Translations under genes and position numbers: made by a program
The notes under the pieces: model-generated
Seen by the model: only the letters and a program-made list of their open reading frames with translations
The model's database searches: none
What the model was told of the DNA's origin: nothing
Assembly: GCF_021165955.1 (NCBI RefSeq)
Contig: NZ_CP088952.1
Location: 1,612,001 to 1,676,000 of the forward strand
Length of the DNA: 64,000 nucleotides
Reading direction: 5' to 3'
Source: Massilia endophytica
GTDB lineage: Bacteria; Pseudomonadota; Gammaproteobacteria; Burkholderiales; Burkholderiaceae_D
Shown: positions 25,845-35,312 of the stretch, piece by piece
Layout of the letters: each line of letters starts with the position of its first letter
How positions within the stretch are numbered: position 1 is the stretch's first letter

Positions 25845-28034
25845 ATGCCTCGCAACACTGTTTTACGCCTCACCCTGGCTGCCGCCGCCGTGGCTGCCGC
25901 CTGCGCCGCTCACGCCCAGACTGTCCAGCCCGAAGAAAAGACCAAGCCGGAACCCAAGCAGGGACCGATGCAGAAAGTGGAAGTGAAGGGCTCCACCGAA
26001 GCCTACGACCCGCGCCGCGACGACACGGCCAGCAAGATCGTGATCTCCAACGAGGAGATCGTGCGCTATGGCGACCAGTCCATCAGCGATGTGCTCAAGC
26101 GCGTCCCGGGTGTGACCGTGGGCGGAGGAGGGCGGGGCGGCGGCGACATCCGCATGCGTGGCCTGGGCAGCGGCTACACGCAGATCCTGTTGAACGGCGA
26201 ACGTGCACCCGCCGGTTTTTCCATCGACAGCCTGTCGCCGGACGTGATCGAGCGCATCGAAGTCCTGCGCGCCGCCAGCGCCGAGTTCAGCACCCAGTCC
26301 ATTGCGGGCACCATCAATATCGTGCTGAAAAAGGCCATCAAGACCGGCCAGCGCGAGCTCAAACTCAGTGCGGGCAAGAGCCACGAGCAGTTCACGCCCT
26401 TCGCCAGCCTGCAGGTATCGGACAAGGTGGGCCAGATGTCCTACTCGATCGGCGCCAACCTGTTCAAGGGAATCTTCGACCGCCAGTCCCCCGTTCACGA
26501 AACCCTGGTCGACCCTTCCGGTGCGCTGCAGATGCAGCGTGACACCCGGCAGACCGACCATGGCCGTCCCCAAGGCGTCAATATCTCGCCGCGCCTGAAC
26601 TGGAACCTCGCTGGCGGCGACACCCTCACTTCGCAATCCTTCATCAACTTCAACCGCTTCGATGGCGCCAGCGATGCCGTGATCGATACGCCGGTAGGCA
26701 AGCGGCCCACCTACCAGGTGATGGATACGGACTTCTCGAACCATAACGCCTTTGTGCGTACGGACCTGAACTGGGTGCACAAGCTGGCGGGCGGCGGCAA
26801 GCTCGATACCAAGATCGGCCTCAATGCCCTGCGCAACACGGGCTACTGGCACCAGTTCGGCTACGACCTGGGCGCGCTGCGGCGCGACAGTACGGTGCTG
26901 AGCAAGACCACGGAACACGGCTTCTCCAGTACCGGGAAATACTCCACGCCCCTGATTCCGGACCACGCCCTGGCCATGGGCTGGGACGGCGGCATCGCCT
27001 GGCGCGACGACTCGCGCATCCAGCGCGACGTGAACCTGCCCGGCAGCCATCCCGAGAATTCGGACGAGGGCTACGACGCGAAGGTGAGCCGCATGGCCTT
27101 CTATGGCCAGGACGAGTGGAACATCACTCCGCGCTGGTCCATGTACGCGGGCCTGCGCTGGGAGGGCCTGTTCACCGAGAGCGAGGGCAGCACCTTCGAG
27201 CGCATCAAACAGAACAACAGCGTCTGGAGCCCCATCGCCCAGACCCTGTACAAGCTCCCCAACAGCAAGGACCAGCTGCGCCTGGCCCTCACCCGCACCT
27301 ACAAGGCGCCGCCCGCCTCGAACCTGATTCCGCGCCGCTTCACCTCCAGTAACAACAGCCAGACCGACCCGGACCGCCGCGGCAATCCGGACCTGAAGCC
27401 GGAGCTGGCCTCGGGCATCGACGCCTCGTATGAGCACTACTGGGCGCAGAACGCCCTCCTGAGCGCCAGCGCCTCGATGCGGCGCATCAGCGGCTATACG
27501 CGCCAGGGCGTGGTCAAGGAAGGCGACCGCTGGGTCTCCATGCCGGTCAACGAAGGCCGCGCCACCACGCGCAGCATCGAACTGGAAGCGAAGTTCCCGC
27601 TCAGCGCCATCATGAGCGATGCGCCATCCGTGGACCTGCGCGCGAGCGCCAACCGCAACTGGTCGAAGGTCGACTCCGTGCCCGGCCCGGACAATCGCCT
27701 GGACCAGCAGGTGCCGTTCTCGGCCACCCTGGCGGCGGACTACAAGAGCAAGGACGGCAAGCTGACCCTGGGCAGCAGCTACGCCTTCAAGAACGGCGGC
27801 CATGTGCGCATCAGCGACAAGCAGTCGGCCTACCAGTCGGTGCGGCGCGACCTCGAAGCCTACGCGCTGTGGAAGTTCGATCCCAAGCTCCAGCTGCGCG
27901 TGGCCGTATCGAACCTGCTGACCCAGGACTTCATCAGCGACTCGGCCTACACGGACGACAGCGGCACGCTGCGCCGCACGGCGGTCTTGCCGGGCTACGT
28001 GACCACCCGCGCCACGCTCGAAATGCGTTTCTGA
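25845..28034 (+). CDS. TonB-dependent outer-membrane receptor
   Basis: 729 residues. Signal peptide to about residue 28 (AHAQT), then a plug domain with the TonB-box-like region, SISDVLKRVPGVTV, IRMRGLG and INIVLKK, then a ~22-strand barrel ending in the C-terminal Phe of ATLEMRF. The start at 25845 is the first ATG with a leader; a TTG at 25821 is in frame but weaker. The ligand is unknown; no siderophore, cobalamin or sugar genes are adjacent. A strong palindrome lies upstream. Confidence 0.92.
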   Translation: MPRNTVLRLTLAAAAVAAACAAHAQTVQPEEKTKPEPKQGPMQKVEVKGSTEAYDPRRDDTASKIVISNEEIVRYGDQSISDVLKRVPGVTVGGGGRGGGDIRMRGLGSGYTQILLNGERAPAGFSIDSLSPDVIERIEVLRAASAEFSTQSIAGTINIVLKKAIKTGQRELKLSAGKSHEQFTPFASLQVSDKVGQMSYSIGANLFKGIFDRQSPVHETLVDPSGALQMQRDTRQTDHGRPQGVNISPRLNWNLAGGDTLTSQSFINFNRFDGASDAVIDTPVGKRPTYQVMDTDFSNHNAFVRTDLNWVHKLAGGGKLDTKIGLNALRNTGYWHQFGYDLGALRRDSTVLSKTTEHGFSSTGKYSTPLIPDHALAMGWDGGIAWRDDSRIQRDVNLPGSHPENSDEGYDAKVSRMAFYGQDEWNITPRWSMYAGLRWEGLFTESEGSTFERIKQNNSVWSPIAQTLYKLPNSKDQLRLALTRTYKAPPASNLIPRRFTSSNNSQTDPDRRGNPDLKPELASGIDASYEHYWAQNALLSASASMRRISGYTRQGVVKEGDRWVSMPVNEGRATTRSIELEAKFPLSAIMSDAPSVDLRASANRNWSKVDSVPGPDNRLDQQVPFSATLAADYKSKDGKLTLGSSYAFKNGGHVRISDKQSAYQSVRRDLEAYALWKFDPKLQLRVAVSNLLTQDFISDSAYTDDSGTLRRTAVLPGYVTTRATLEMRF

Positions 28035-28061
28035 TTGCATAACAGGTGATATCATTCGCGC

Positions 28062-28400
28062 ATGAGCGAAACGCATGCGTCCAATGACATCCTGAACCAG
28101 GCCCTGGCCGAGGTGCGCGATCTTCAGCGCACCGTGATCGCACTGCGTGGCGAGCTGGAGGCGGTGCATGCGGAACGCCAGCGCCTGGTGCAGGACGCCA
28201 TCTCTGCCGCGCAGGGCGAGATCGGCCAGCTGCGCGACACCATCGTCGCGCTGCGTTCGGAACTGGAGCGCGTCACCCTGGAAAAGACCGAGGCGCTGCA
28301 GCAGTCCGCAGCCGCGCACCGCGCCGAGAACCTGCAGCTGCACGACACCATCCGCGCCCTGCGCGACGCACTGGAAGCCCAGGCTTCCGCCAAGGCCTGA
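28062..28400 (+). CDS. Coiled-coil protein with 36-residue repeats
   Basis: A 112-residue, wholly helical protein. It consists of near-identical 36-residue units: each begins with the pattern LxxTIxALRxELE, found at LQRTVIALRGELE, LRDTIVALRSELE and LHDTIRALRDALE. There is no signal peptide. Its stop is one base before the ATG of the adenylate cyclase gene, so it is almost certainly coexpressed and may be a scaffold or regulator for the cyclase. Not recognised as a known family. Confidence 0.8.
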   Translation: MSETHASNDILNQALAEVRDLQRTVIALRGELEAVHAERQRLVQDAISAAQGEIGQLRDTIVALRSELERVTLEKTEALQQSAAAHRAENLQLHDTIRALRDALEAQASAKA

Positions 28401-28401
28401 C

Positions 28402-30672
28402 ATGGACGGCATGACAGAACCGGCCCCGCACGCCCAGAACCGCCGCCTGCGCCAGCTCGAACTGCTGCTGGAAGTCTCGCGCCGCATGGCGTCCTACGAC
28501 ACGCTGGACGAGATTCTCAACGCCCTCGTCGAGGTCACCACCGAGCAGCTGGGCGCGGAACGGGGCTCGCTCTTTCTCAACGACGCGGAGACCAACGAGC
28601 TGTTCTCCCGGGTCGCCCAGGGCAACATCCAGCGCGAGATCCGCTTCCTGAATCATGTGGGCATCGCGGGCCATGTATTCAGCACCGGCGAATCGCTGCT
28701 GATTCCGGATGCCTATGCCGATCCGCGCTTCAACCGCTCCGTGGACGAGCAGACGGGCTTCGTGACCCGCAATATCCTCTGCGTGCCGATCCGCACCGTG
28801 AAGGGCGAGATCATCGGCGTGGCGCAGACCCTGAACAAGATCAAGGGCAAGTTCAGCAAGGCCGACCTGGAGCTGCTCGGGGCCCTCACCACCCAGGGTA
28901 CGCTGGCGCTGCAGAGCGCGCGCTTCCTGGAAAGCATGAAGAAGGTGCGCCAGCAGGAGATGGAGTTCATCGACGTGGTGTCCGAAGTTACGGCGGACAT
29001 CAAACTCGGCTCCCTGCTGCAGCGCGTGATGGGCGAGGCCACGCGCCTGCTCAATGCGGACCGCTCCACGCTGTTCCTGAACGACGAGAAAACGGGCGAG
29101 CTGTGGTCGCAGGTGGGGCAGGGACTGGAGTCCATGCAGATCCGCCTGCCGAATACGGCCGGTATCGCGGGCGCCGTTTTCACGAGCAGCAAGGCGATCA
29201 ACATCCCCTATGCCTACGCCGACCTGCGCTTCAACCCCGCCTTCGACAAGCGCACCGGCTATTTCACACGCTCCATCCTGTGCGTCCCCATCATCAACAA
29301 GAATGGCAAGACCATCGGCGTGACGCAGGTGCTGAACAAGCGCGGCGGACCGTTCACGGCGGAGGACGAATCGCGCCTGCGCGCCTTCACGGCCCAGATC
29401 TCCATCGCCCTCGAAAACGCCAAGCTGTTCGCGGACGTGCAGCAGATGAAGAACTACAACGAGGCCATGCTGGAGTCGATGTCCAACGGTGTGATCACGA
29501 TGGATGGCGACGGCAGGATCGTTACCTGCAATGCGGCGGGCCTGCGCATTTTCCGCGCCCGCAGCGAGGACGTGGTGGGCCACAAGGCCAATGACTTCTT
29601 CAGCGGCGCCAATGCCTGGATGCTCGACCGCCTGAAGCGGGTGGAAGGCTCCGAGGAGACCGACCAGGTCATGGATGCGGAGCTCATCGTGGGCAGCGAG
29701 AAGATCTCGGCCAATGTCACCTTCCAGTCGCTGCTGTCGGTGGAGAAGAAGAGCATCGGCTCCATGATGATGATCGAGGATATCTCCAGCGAGAAGCGCC
29801 TGCGCGCCACCATGTCGCGCTACATGGATCCCGGCATCGCCAGCCAGATGATTACCGAGGGCGCGGATATGCTGGGCGGGAAGAACGTGCTGGCCACCGT
29901 GCTGTTCTCGGACATCCGCAGTTTCACCACCATCACCGAGCAGCTGGGCGCCCAGGGCACGGTGGCCATGCTGAACGAGTACTTCACGCTGATGGTGGAC
30001 TGCATCCAGCGCGAAGAGGGCATGCTGGACAAGTTCATCGGCGACGCCATCATGGCCGCCTTCGGCATCCCCGTCGGCCACGAGGACGACGCGGACCGCG
30101 CGGTGCGCACCGCCATCGCCATGATCCGCGCACTGCAAAGCTGGAATGCGCAGCGTGCGGGCGAGGGGAAGCCGCCCATCGACATCGGCATCGGCCTGAA
30201 TACCGACCAGGTGGTGTCCGGGAATATCGGCTCCAAGAAACGGATGGACTACACGATCATCGGCGACGGCGTGAACCTTGCGGCGCGGCTGGAATCGGCC
30301 TGCAAGCAGTACGGCGCGCGCATCCTGATCAGCGAATTCACCTACCGCGCGCTGCGCGGCACCTACCGCATGCGGGAACTGGACATCGTGGTGGTGCAGG
30401 GCAAGACCAAACCGGTGTCGATCTACGAGGTGCTGGACTTCCATACCGCCGACAGCTATCCCCACCTGGTAGATGCCATGGGCTTGTTCCGCGACGGGCT
30501 GGACGCCTACCGCAGCCGGCAATGGCTGAAAGCCTGGGAACTGTTTACCCGCGTGCTGTCGCTGAATGCCAACGATAAAGCCGCCGCCATGTACGTGGAG
30601 CGCTGCGACGAGCTTGCGGCCAATCCCCCGCCGGAAGACTGGGATGGTACCTACGTCATGCGCAGCAAATAA
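28402..30672 (+). CDS. Class III adenylate cyclase with two GAF and one PAS domain
   Basis: 756 residues, soluble. GAF1 is about 34-180 and GAF2 about 205-365; both carry the FNxxxDxxTGFxTR(x)xLCVPI segment seen in cyclic-nucleotide-binding GAF domains. PAS is about 385-480. The cyclase homology domain (about 495-680) has the metal Asp pair (FSDIRSFT, Asp504; FIGDAIMAAF, Asp548) and the IIGDGVNLAARLE segment, so it looks active. A short helical tail follows. The order resembles cyanobacterial CyaB1. cAMP rather than cGMP is assumed from the family. Coupled to the coiled-coil gene upstream. Confidence 0.92.
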   Translation: MDGMTEPAPHAQNRRLRQLELLLEVSRRMASYDTLDEILNALVEVTTEQLGAERGSLFLNDAETNELFSRVAQGNIQREIRFLNHVGIAGHVFSTGESLLIPDAYADPRFNRSVDEQTGFVTRNILCVPIRTVKGEIIGVAQTLNKIKGKFSKADLELLGALTTQGTLALQSARFLESMKKVRQQEMEFIDVVSEVTADIKLGSLLQRVMGEATRLLNADRSTLFLNDEKTGELWSQVGQGLESMQIRLPNTAGIAGAVFTSSKAINIPYAYADLRFNPAFDKRTGYFTRSILCVPIINKNGKTIGVTQVLNKRGGPFTAEDESRLRAFTAQISIALENAKLFADVQQMKNYNEAMLESMSNGVITMDGDGRIVTCNAAGLRIFRARSEDVVGHKANDFFSGANAWMLDRLKRVEGSEETDQVMDAELIVGSEKISANVTFQSLLSVEKKSIGSMMMIEDISSEKRLRATMSRYMDPGIASQMITEGADMLGGKNVLATVLFSDIRSFTTITEQLGAQGTVAMLNEYFTLMVDCIQREEGMLDKFIGDAIMAAFGIPVGHEDDADRAVRTAIAMIRALQSWNAQRAGEGKPPIDIGIGLNTDQVVSGNIGSKKRMDYTIIGDGVNLAARLESACKQYGARILISEFTYRALRGTYRMRELDIVVVQGKTKPVSIYEVLDFHTADSYPHLVDAMGLFRDGLDAYRSRQWLKAWELFTRVLSLNANDKAAAMYVERCDELAANPPPEDWDGTYVMRSK

Positions 30673-30719
30673 AGCAGAAAGCCGGGTATTAATCCAGGAT
30701 AAAACAATTGAAATAATTT

Positions 30720-30749
30720 TTGAATTAAGCTCGATTCTTGTGGTAAATT
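30720..30749 (+). promoter_or_regulatory. Predicted promoter of the H-NS-family gene
   Basis: TTGAAT (30720-30725) and TAAATT (30744-30749) with an 18-base spacer lie in a strongly AT-rich stretch (about 30690-30760), an obvious departure from the GC-rich surroundings. That composition is what H-NS proteins bind, so autoregulation is likely. Confidence 0.45.
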
Positions 30750-30806
30750 GGCGATTCTGAATTCTCACACATTGTCACGCGGCCTAAATACCATAAAGGA
30801 TAAGAG

Positions 30807-31100
30807 ATGACGACCTACCAGGAATACCAGGCAAAGATCGCCGAGCTGCAGAAAGCAGCGGAAACCGCACGCAAGAACGAGATCAATCAGGCAAAAGAAA
30901 AGATTGCCGAGATCATGCGCGAGTATAAACTGACGCTGGCCGATCTCGGCCCGTCCATCAAGAGCACCAAGCCCGTCAAGCCGCGTGCGCCCGTGCCCAT
31001 GAAATACCGTGACGACAAGACCGGCCAGACCTGGACCGGCCGCGGCCGCGCCCCGAAATGGCTGGAAGGCCGCAACAAGGAAGACTTCCTGATTAAATAA
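30807..31100 (+). CDS. H-NS-family nucleoid-associated protein
   Basis: 97 residues. The N-terminal half is a helical oligomerisation region; the C-terminal DNA-binding domain contains the core WTGRGRAPKWLEG after YRDDKTGQ, the beta/proteobacterial H-NS signature. It binds curved AT-rich DNA and silences genes. The size matches small H-NS paralogues of Burkholderiales. AAAGGATAAGAG is the ribosome site. Confidence 0.94.
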   Translation: MTTYQEYQAKIAELQKAAETARKNEINQAKEKIAEIMREYKLTLADLGPSIKSTKPVKPRAPVPMKYRDDKTGQTWTGRGRAPKWLEGRNKEDFLIK

Positions 31101-31130
31101 GCCGGCTCCCGCCGCGCCGAACCGGACGGA

Positions 31131-31508
31131 TCAGTCCCCGATAATACTGAGGATATTTCCGTCCGGGTCCTTGAACCAGGCGATCTTCATCGATTCGCCC
31201 GCATGAATGTGGCCTTTTAGCTGCAAACCGGGCATCTGGTAATGCTCGAATGGCACGCCCTTGGCGTCCAGTGCCGCGACAATTTCTTCGATCTCGTCGC
31301 CCACGGCCCAGCTCATGGCCGTGGCCTTATTCGTTCCCGCATAATCCGAGCGGTACACATTTATCTGCGAGCTCCCGCTCAGATAAGTGATCACTTCATT
31401 CCCTTCGCGTCCGTTTTCCTGCAAGCCAAGGGTGCCGCCATAAAATGCATGCGCCCGTTCCAGGTCGTGAACGGCAATGGTCGCAATGGCGTCGTTATTG
31501 GAGAGCAT
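31131..31508 (-). CDS. VOC/glyoxalase-family protein
   Basis: A 125-residue vicinal-oxygen-chelate fold protein: AIATIAVHDLERAHAFYGGTLGL at the start and AWFKDPDGNILSIIGD at the end frame two beta-alpha-beta-beta-beta modules. The catalytic role and substrate are unknown. Convergent with the H-NS gene. Confidence 0.88.
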   Translation of the reverse strand: MLSNNDAIATIAVHDLERAHAFYGGTLGLQENGREGNEVITYLSGSSQINVYRSDYAGTNKATAMSWAVGDEIEEIVAALDAKGVPFEHYQMPGLQLKGHIHAGESMKIAWFKDPDGNILSIIGD

Positions 31509-31619
31509 GGCAGGCTCCTTATTCGGTTTTGGAATCGGGTAAACCTAGCAACGATTCTCTTGCGGCAGCGCCGCTTTGCTTCGTATCATGCCGTGTTACC
31601 AATCATGAAGGAGATCAGG

Positions 31620-32909
31620 ATGCGTCCATGGACCCGTGCCGTGCTGGCCTTTGCCGCCGCTGTGACGATGAGCGCTGCCGTGGCGGCGCCGTCCGGCGCC
31701 CCCGTGCTGCTCGCCCCCGAGCGGGTCTGGACGGGCGAGGGCAGGCCGCATACTGGCTGGCTGGTGCTGGTGGCGGGCGGGAAGATCCTGGCCGCCGGAC
31801 CGGCTGCCGAGGTCTCCGCGCCGGCCGGCGCCCAGCGTATCGAACTGCCGGGCCGCACCCTGATTCCCGGCCTCATGGACCTGCACTCCCACGTGCTGCT
31901 TCACCCTTACAACGAAACCAGCTGGGACGACCAGGTGCTCAAGGAGCCCATCGAATACCGTGTGCTGCGCGCCGCGCGCCATGCGCGCGCCCAGCTGCAA
32001 TCCGGCTTCACCACGCTGCGCGACCTCGGCACCGAAGGCGCCAACTATGCCGATGTGGCGATCAAGCGCGCCATCGACGAGGGCATTGCCGAGGGCCCGC
32101 GGCTGTTCGTCGCCACCCGCGCCATTGTGGCCAGCAGCAGCTACGGTCCCAACGTGCGCAACTACCGGCTGGACATGGACCTGCCGGGTGGCGCCCAGGA
32201 GGCCACGGGCGCGGATGAAGTGGTGAAGGCGGTACGCGAACAGTCCTTCCGCGGCGCCGACTGGATCAAGGTCTATGCCGATTACCGCACCGGCCCGGAC
32301 GGCGCCTCGCACGCCACCTTTACCCAGGAAGAGCTCAACGCCCTGGTGCGCGCCGCCCATGAATCCGGGCGGCGCGTAGCCTCCCACGCCAGCACCGACG
32401 AAGGCATGCGCCGCTCCATTCTTGCGGGGGCGGACACCATCGAGCATGGCTACGGCGGCAGCGAAGCCACGTTCCGCCTGATGGCCGAGCGCAAAGTCGC
32501 CTTCTTCCCCACGCTGGCGGCGCCCGAGGCCACCAGCGAATACTTCCAGAAGCATGTGCGCGGCGGTGCGCCCACGCCTTCCATGCAGGCGGCGGCCCGC
32601 GCCTTCCAGCTGGCCCGCAAGGCAGGGGTGCAGATTGGCCTGGGCAGCGATGTGGGCGTCTTCACCCATGGCGAGAGCGCCCGCGAGGCGGAATGGATGG
32701 TCAAACTCGGCATGAGCCCCACCGAGGCGCTGCGCGCGGCCACGGTCGTGAACGCGGCAGTGCTGGACCGCGCTGCAGCGCTGGGCCAGGTGAAGCCCGG
32801 CTTCCTGGCGGACCTGGTGGCGGTGGAGGGTGACCCCACCACCGATATCGCCGCCCTGCGCAAGGTGAGCTTCGTGATGAAGGACGGCGTCGTATACCGC
32901 CAGCCCTGA
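31620..32909 (+). CDS. Secreted amidohydrolase (imidazolonepropionase-like)
   Basis: 429 residues. Signal peptide to about residue 26 (AVAAP). The metal-binding HxH is in GLMDLHSHVLLHP; further ligands are in VASHAS, EHGYGG and GSDVGVF. The protein belongs to the amidohydrolase group often annotated as Xaa-Pro dipeptidase or imidazolonepropionase-like. The start at 31620 follows GAAGGAGATCAGG; an ATG at 31605 overlaps that ribosome site. Probably periplasmic. Substrate unknown. Confidence 0.9.
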   Translation: MRPWTRAVLAFAAAVTMSAAVAAPSGAPVLLAPERVWTGEGRPHTGWLVLVAGGKILAAGPAAEVSAPAGAQRIELPGRTLIPGLMDLHSHVLLHPYNETSWDDQVLKEPIEYRVLRAARHARAQLQSGFTTLRDLGTEGANYADVAIKRAIDEGIAEGPRLFVATRAIVASSSYGPNVRNYRLDMDLPGGAQEATGADEVVKAVREQSFRGADWIKVYADYRTGPDGASHATFTQEELNALVRAAHESGRRVASHASTDEGMRRSILAGADTIEHGYGGSEATFRLMAERKVAFFPTLAAPEATSEYFQKHVRGGAPTPSMQAAARAFQLARKAGVQIGLGSDVGVFTHGESAREAEWMVKLGMSPTEALRAATVVNAAVLDRAAALGQVKPGFLADLVAVEGDPTTDIAALRKVSFVMKDGVVYRQP

Positions 32910-32952
32910 GTGGCGGCGCCGCGCGGCGAATCGTGCGAAGATAGCCTTCATC

Positions 32953-33567
32953 ATGGCCGCCATTCCACTTTTCCCGCTCAATACCGTCCTGTTCCCGGAC
33001 GGGCGCCTGCCACTGCAGATCTTCGAGGTGCGCTACCTGGACATGGTAAGGAAGTGCATCGCCCATTCCGAGGAATTCGGCGTGGTGCCCCTGCTGGAAG
33101 GCGAAGAAGTGCGCAAGCCCGGCCAGCACGAGGCGCTGGGCGCCGTGGGCACGCTGGCGCGCATTGTGGAGTGGAGCGCGCCGATGCCGGGCCTGATGCA
33201 GATCCAGTGCCTCGGCACCCACCGTTTCCGCCTGCTCTCGGCGGAGCAGGGCCGCAACGGCCTGTGGATGGGGGAAGTCGAGCGCGTGGACGACGACATG
33301 GCCGTGCCGGTTCCCGGCGAACAGCAGGACGTGGCCAATGCCCTCGGCTCCGTCATTTGCGCCCTCCAGCACCGCCACGTGAGCGTGGAGAAGATGCCCA
33401 TGCAGGCTCCGTACCGGCTGGACGAAAGCGGCTGGGTGGCCAACCGCTGGTGCGAACTGCTGCACATTGCCACGCCGCAGAAGCAGCTGCTCCTGGCCCA
33501 GGACAACCCCGTGCTGCGCCTGGAACTGGTGCAGGACCTGCTGTCGGAAGCCGGGCTTCTCAGCTAG
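32953..33567 (+). CDS. Lon N-terminal (LON substrate-binding) domain protein
   Basis: A 204-residue stand-alone LON-SB/PUA-like domain: IPLFPLNTVLFPDGRLPLQIFEVRYLDM is the family start. It has no ATPase or peptidase part. Role unknown. The ATG has no strong ribosome site and lies 43 bases after the amidohydrolase stop. Confidence 0.9.
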   Translation: MAAIPLFPLNTVLFPDGRLPLQIFEVRYLDMVRKCIAHSEEFGVVPLLEGEEVRKPGQHEALGAVGTLARIVEWSAPMPGLMQIQCLGTHRFRLLSAEQGRNGLWMGEVERVDDDMAVPVPGEQQDVANALGSVICALQHRHVSVEKMPMQAPYRLDESGWVANRWCELLHIATPQKQLLLAQDNPVLRLELVQDLLSEAGLLS

Positions 33568-33654
33568 CTGGCTCCATTTCCTTCGAACCGCCTGGTTCTG
33601 TTTCCGCGCCCGTGCTGGCGCTACACTGGCATTTTCACCTGCCGGAGTGTTCCC

Positions 33655-34284
33655 ATGTACCTGCCGCCCGCCTTCGCCGAAGACCGCCTGGAGGTCAAGC
33701 ACGGCCTGATCCAGGCCTTTCCGCTCGGGACGCTGATCGTGCACGGCCGTTCAGGGCTTTCGGCCGATCTCGTGCCCTTTCTGCTGTATGGGGATGAGGG
33801 CGGGCAGGGCGTGCTGCGGGCTCACGTGGCGCGGGCCAATCCCGTGTGGCAGGAACTGGAGCAGGGCGCTGACTTCCTCGTCCAGTTCACGGGGCCGGAA
33901 GCCTATGTAAGCCCGAACTGGTACGCCGCGAAACAGGTGGACCACAAGGTGGTGCCCACCTGGAATTACGCAGCGGTGCAGGTGCGCGGCCAGGCCACGG
34001 TGCAAAGCGATTCCGCCTGGCTGCGCCGCCTGCTGGACGATCTCACGGCCTTGCACGAACGCGAGCTCCCCGCACCCTGGTCCACAGCGGACGCGCCGCC
34101 GGGCTTCATCGACACGCTCTCCAAAGCCATTGTGGGCATCGAAGTGGAGATTGCCGAGATCACCGGCAAATGGAAGGTGAGCCAGAACCGCCCGGCACCG
34201 GACCAGCGCACCGTGGCGCAAGGCCTGCAGGGCCGCGCTCCCGGCATGGCGGCGCTGGTGACGGAGCGCTTCAAGCCGGAGTGA
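33655..34284 (+). CDS. PaiB-family FMN-binding protein
   Basis: 209 residues with family blocks MYLPPAF, SADLVPFLL, AHVARANPVW, YVSPNWYAAK and VPTWNYAAVQVRG. PaiB of Bacillus was described as a negative regulator of sporulation and protease genes; members bind flavin through a split-barrel fold. No companion paiA is seen. Overlaps the convergent transporter gene by 14 bases. Confidence 0.92.
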   Translation: MYLPPAFAEDRLEVKHGLIQAFPLGTLIVHGRSGLSADLVPFLLYGDEGGQGVLRAHVARANPVWQELEQGADFLVQFTGPEAYVSPNWYAAKQVDHKVVPTWNYAAVQVRGQATVQSDSAWLRRLLDDLTALHERELPAPWSTADAPPGFIDTLSKAIVGIEVEIAEITGKWKVSQNRPAPDQRTVAQGLQGRAPGMAALVTERFKPE

Positions 34285-35224
34285 GCTCGTCCTCCAGCGC
34301 GTGCACGCGCACCGACCAGGCCACGCCCGCCACCAGCAGCACAATGGCCGCGATCTCCAGCGGCCGTGGCCAGGCCTGGCGGTAGAGGAAGCCGTAGAGC
34401 AGGGCAAACAGGGTCTCGAAGAGGATCAGCTGGCCGGACAGCGTAACGGGCACGCTGCGGCTGGCGATATTCCACAGCTGGTTGCCGATCACCGAGGCGC
34501 CCAGCGCGAGCAGGGCATTGCAGGTCCAGAACAGGCCCCAGTCCCTGCCGCTGGCGGCGCCCGCGGCGCCCGTCACATCGCCGTGCCACACAGCGAAGGC
34601 CAGGCCGCCGATCAGCAGCGAGAGCACACCCGTCGAGAGTCCGTACAGGGCCGACCACTCGGCGCTGGTGAAATGGGGATTGCGCTTCAGGTAGCGCGCA
34701 TTGTCCACTGCGTACCAGCTCCAGCACAACAGGGCCCCGGTGGCGCACAGCACGCCCGTCAGGGTGGTGCCAAGCGCGCGTCCGCTGTCCGCTGCGTGCA
34801 TGAAGGTGTCGATATTGATGCAGGCGATGCCCGCGCCCACCACCAGCAGCGGCAGCGCGAGGCGGCTCAGGGGTACGGAGCCGTGGTCCTTGTGTCCCAA
34901 CAGCGTCACGACGATGGGCAGCACGCCGATGATGAGAGAAGTCGGCGCCACCCCCGCCAGCTTCACGCCCACGGCCAGCAGCATGTAATAGATGATATTC
35001 CCGGCCAGCGCATGGCGCAGCATGGCCGCATAGTCGCTGCGTTCCAGCCGCGCCAACAGGCCGCCGAGGCGCGGCGCCATCAGGACCAGGGCAATGCAGC
35101 CGTATGCAATATAGCGCCCGACCGCCAATTCAAGAGGCGAGAACGCCGCCAGCAGTTCAGGCGCGATAAATACCGTGCCCCACATCGCGCCCGCCAGCAG
35201 GCCGCACAACACTCCCTTCCACAT
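34271..35224 (-). CDS. EamA/DMT-family transporter
   Basis: A 317-residue inner-membrane protein with ten predicted helices in two EamA repeats (WKGVLCGLLAGAMWGTVF; GVLCATGALLCWSWYAV). Such proteins export metabolites or amino acids; the substrate is unknown. The start at 35224 follows GAAAGGAAAG. Divergent from the erythromycin-esterase-family gene. Confidence 0.88.
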   Translation of the reverse strand: MWKGVLCGLLAGAMWGTVFIAPELLAAFSPLELAVGRYIAYGCIALVLMAPRLGGLLARLERSDYAAMLRHALAGNIIYYMLLAVGVKLAGVAPTSLIIGVLPIVVTLLGHKDHGSVPLSRLALPLLVVGAGIACINIDTFMHAADSGRALGTTLTGVLCATGALLCWSWYAVDNARYLKRNPHFTSAEWSALYGLSTGVLSLLIGGLAFAVWHGDVTGAAGAASGRDWGLFWTCNALLALGASVIGNQLWNIASRSVPVTLSGQLILFETLFALLYGFLYRQAWPRPLEIAAIVLLVAGVAWSVRVHALEDELTPA

Positions 35225-35312
35225 CTCGTACTTTCCTTTCGTTAAAGCTGCGACAGTGTCGCACACCTTGCGCTAATGTGTGCCATATCGATTCAAGAAG
35301 CGGGAGGCTGCC

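Noticed and set aside
25863..28487. An 874-codon minus-strand open frame opposite the TonB receptor
   Set aside because: Antisense shadow; no signal peptide, domain or ribosome site, and the plus strand encodes a complete receptor.
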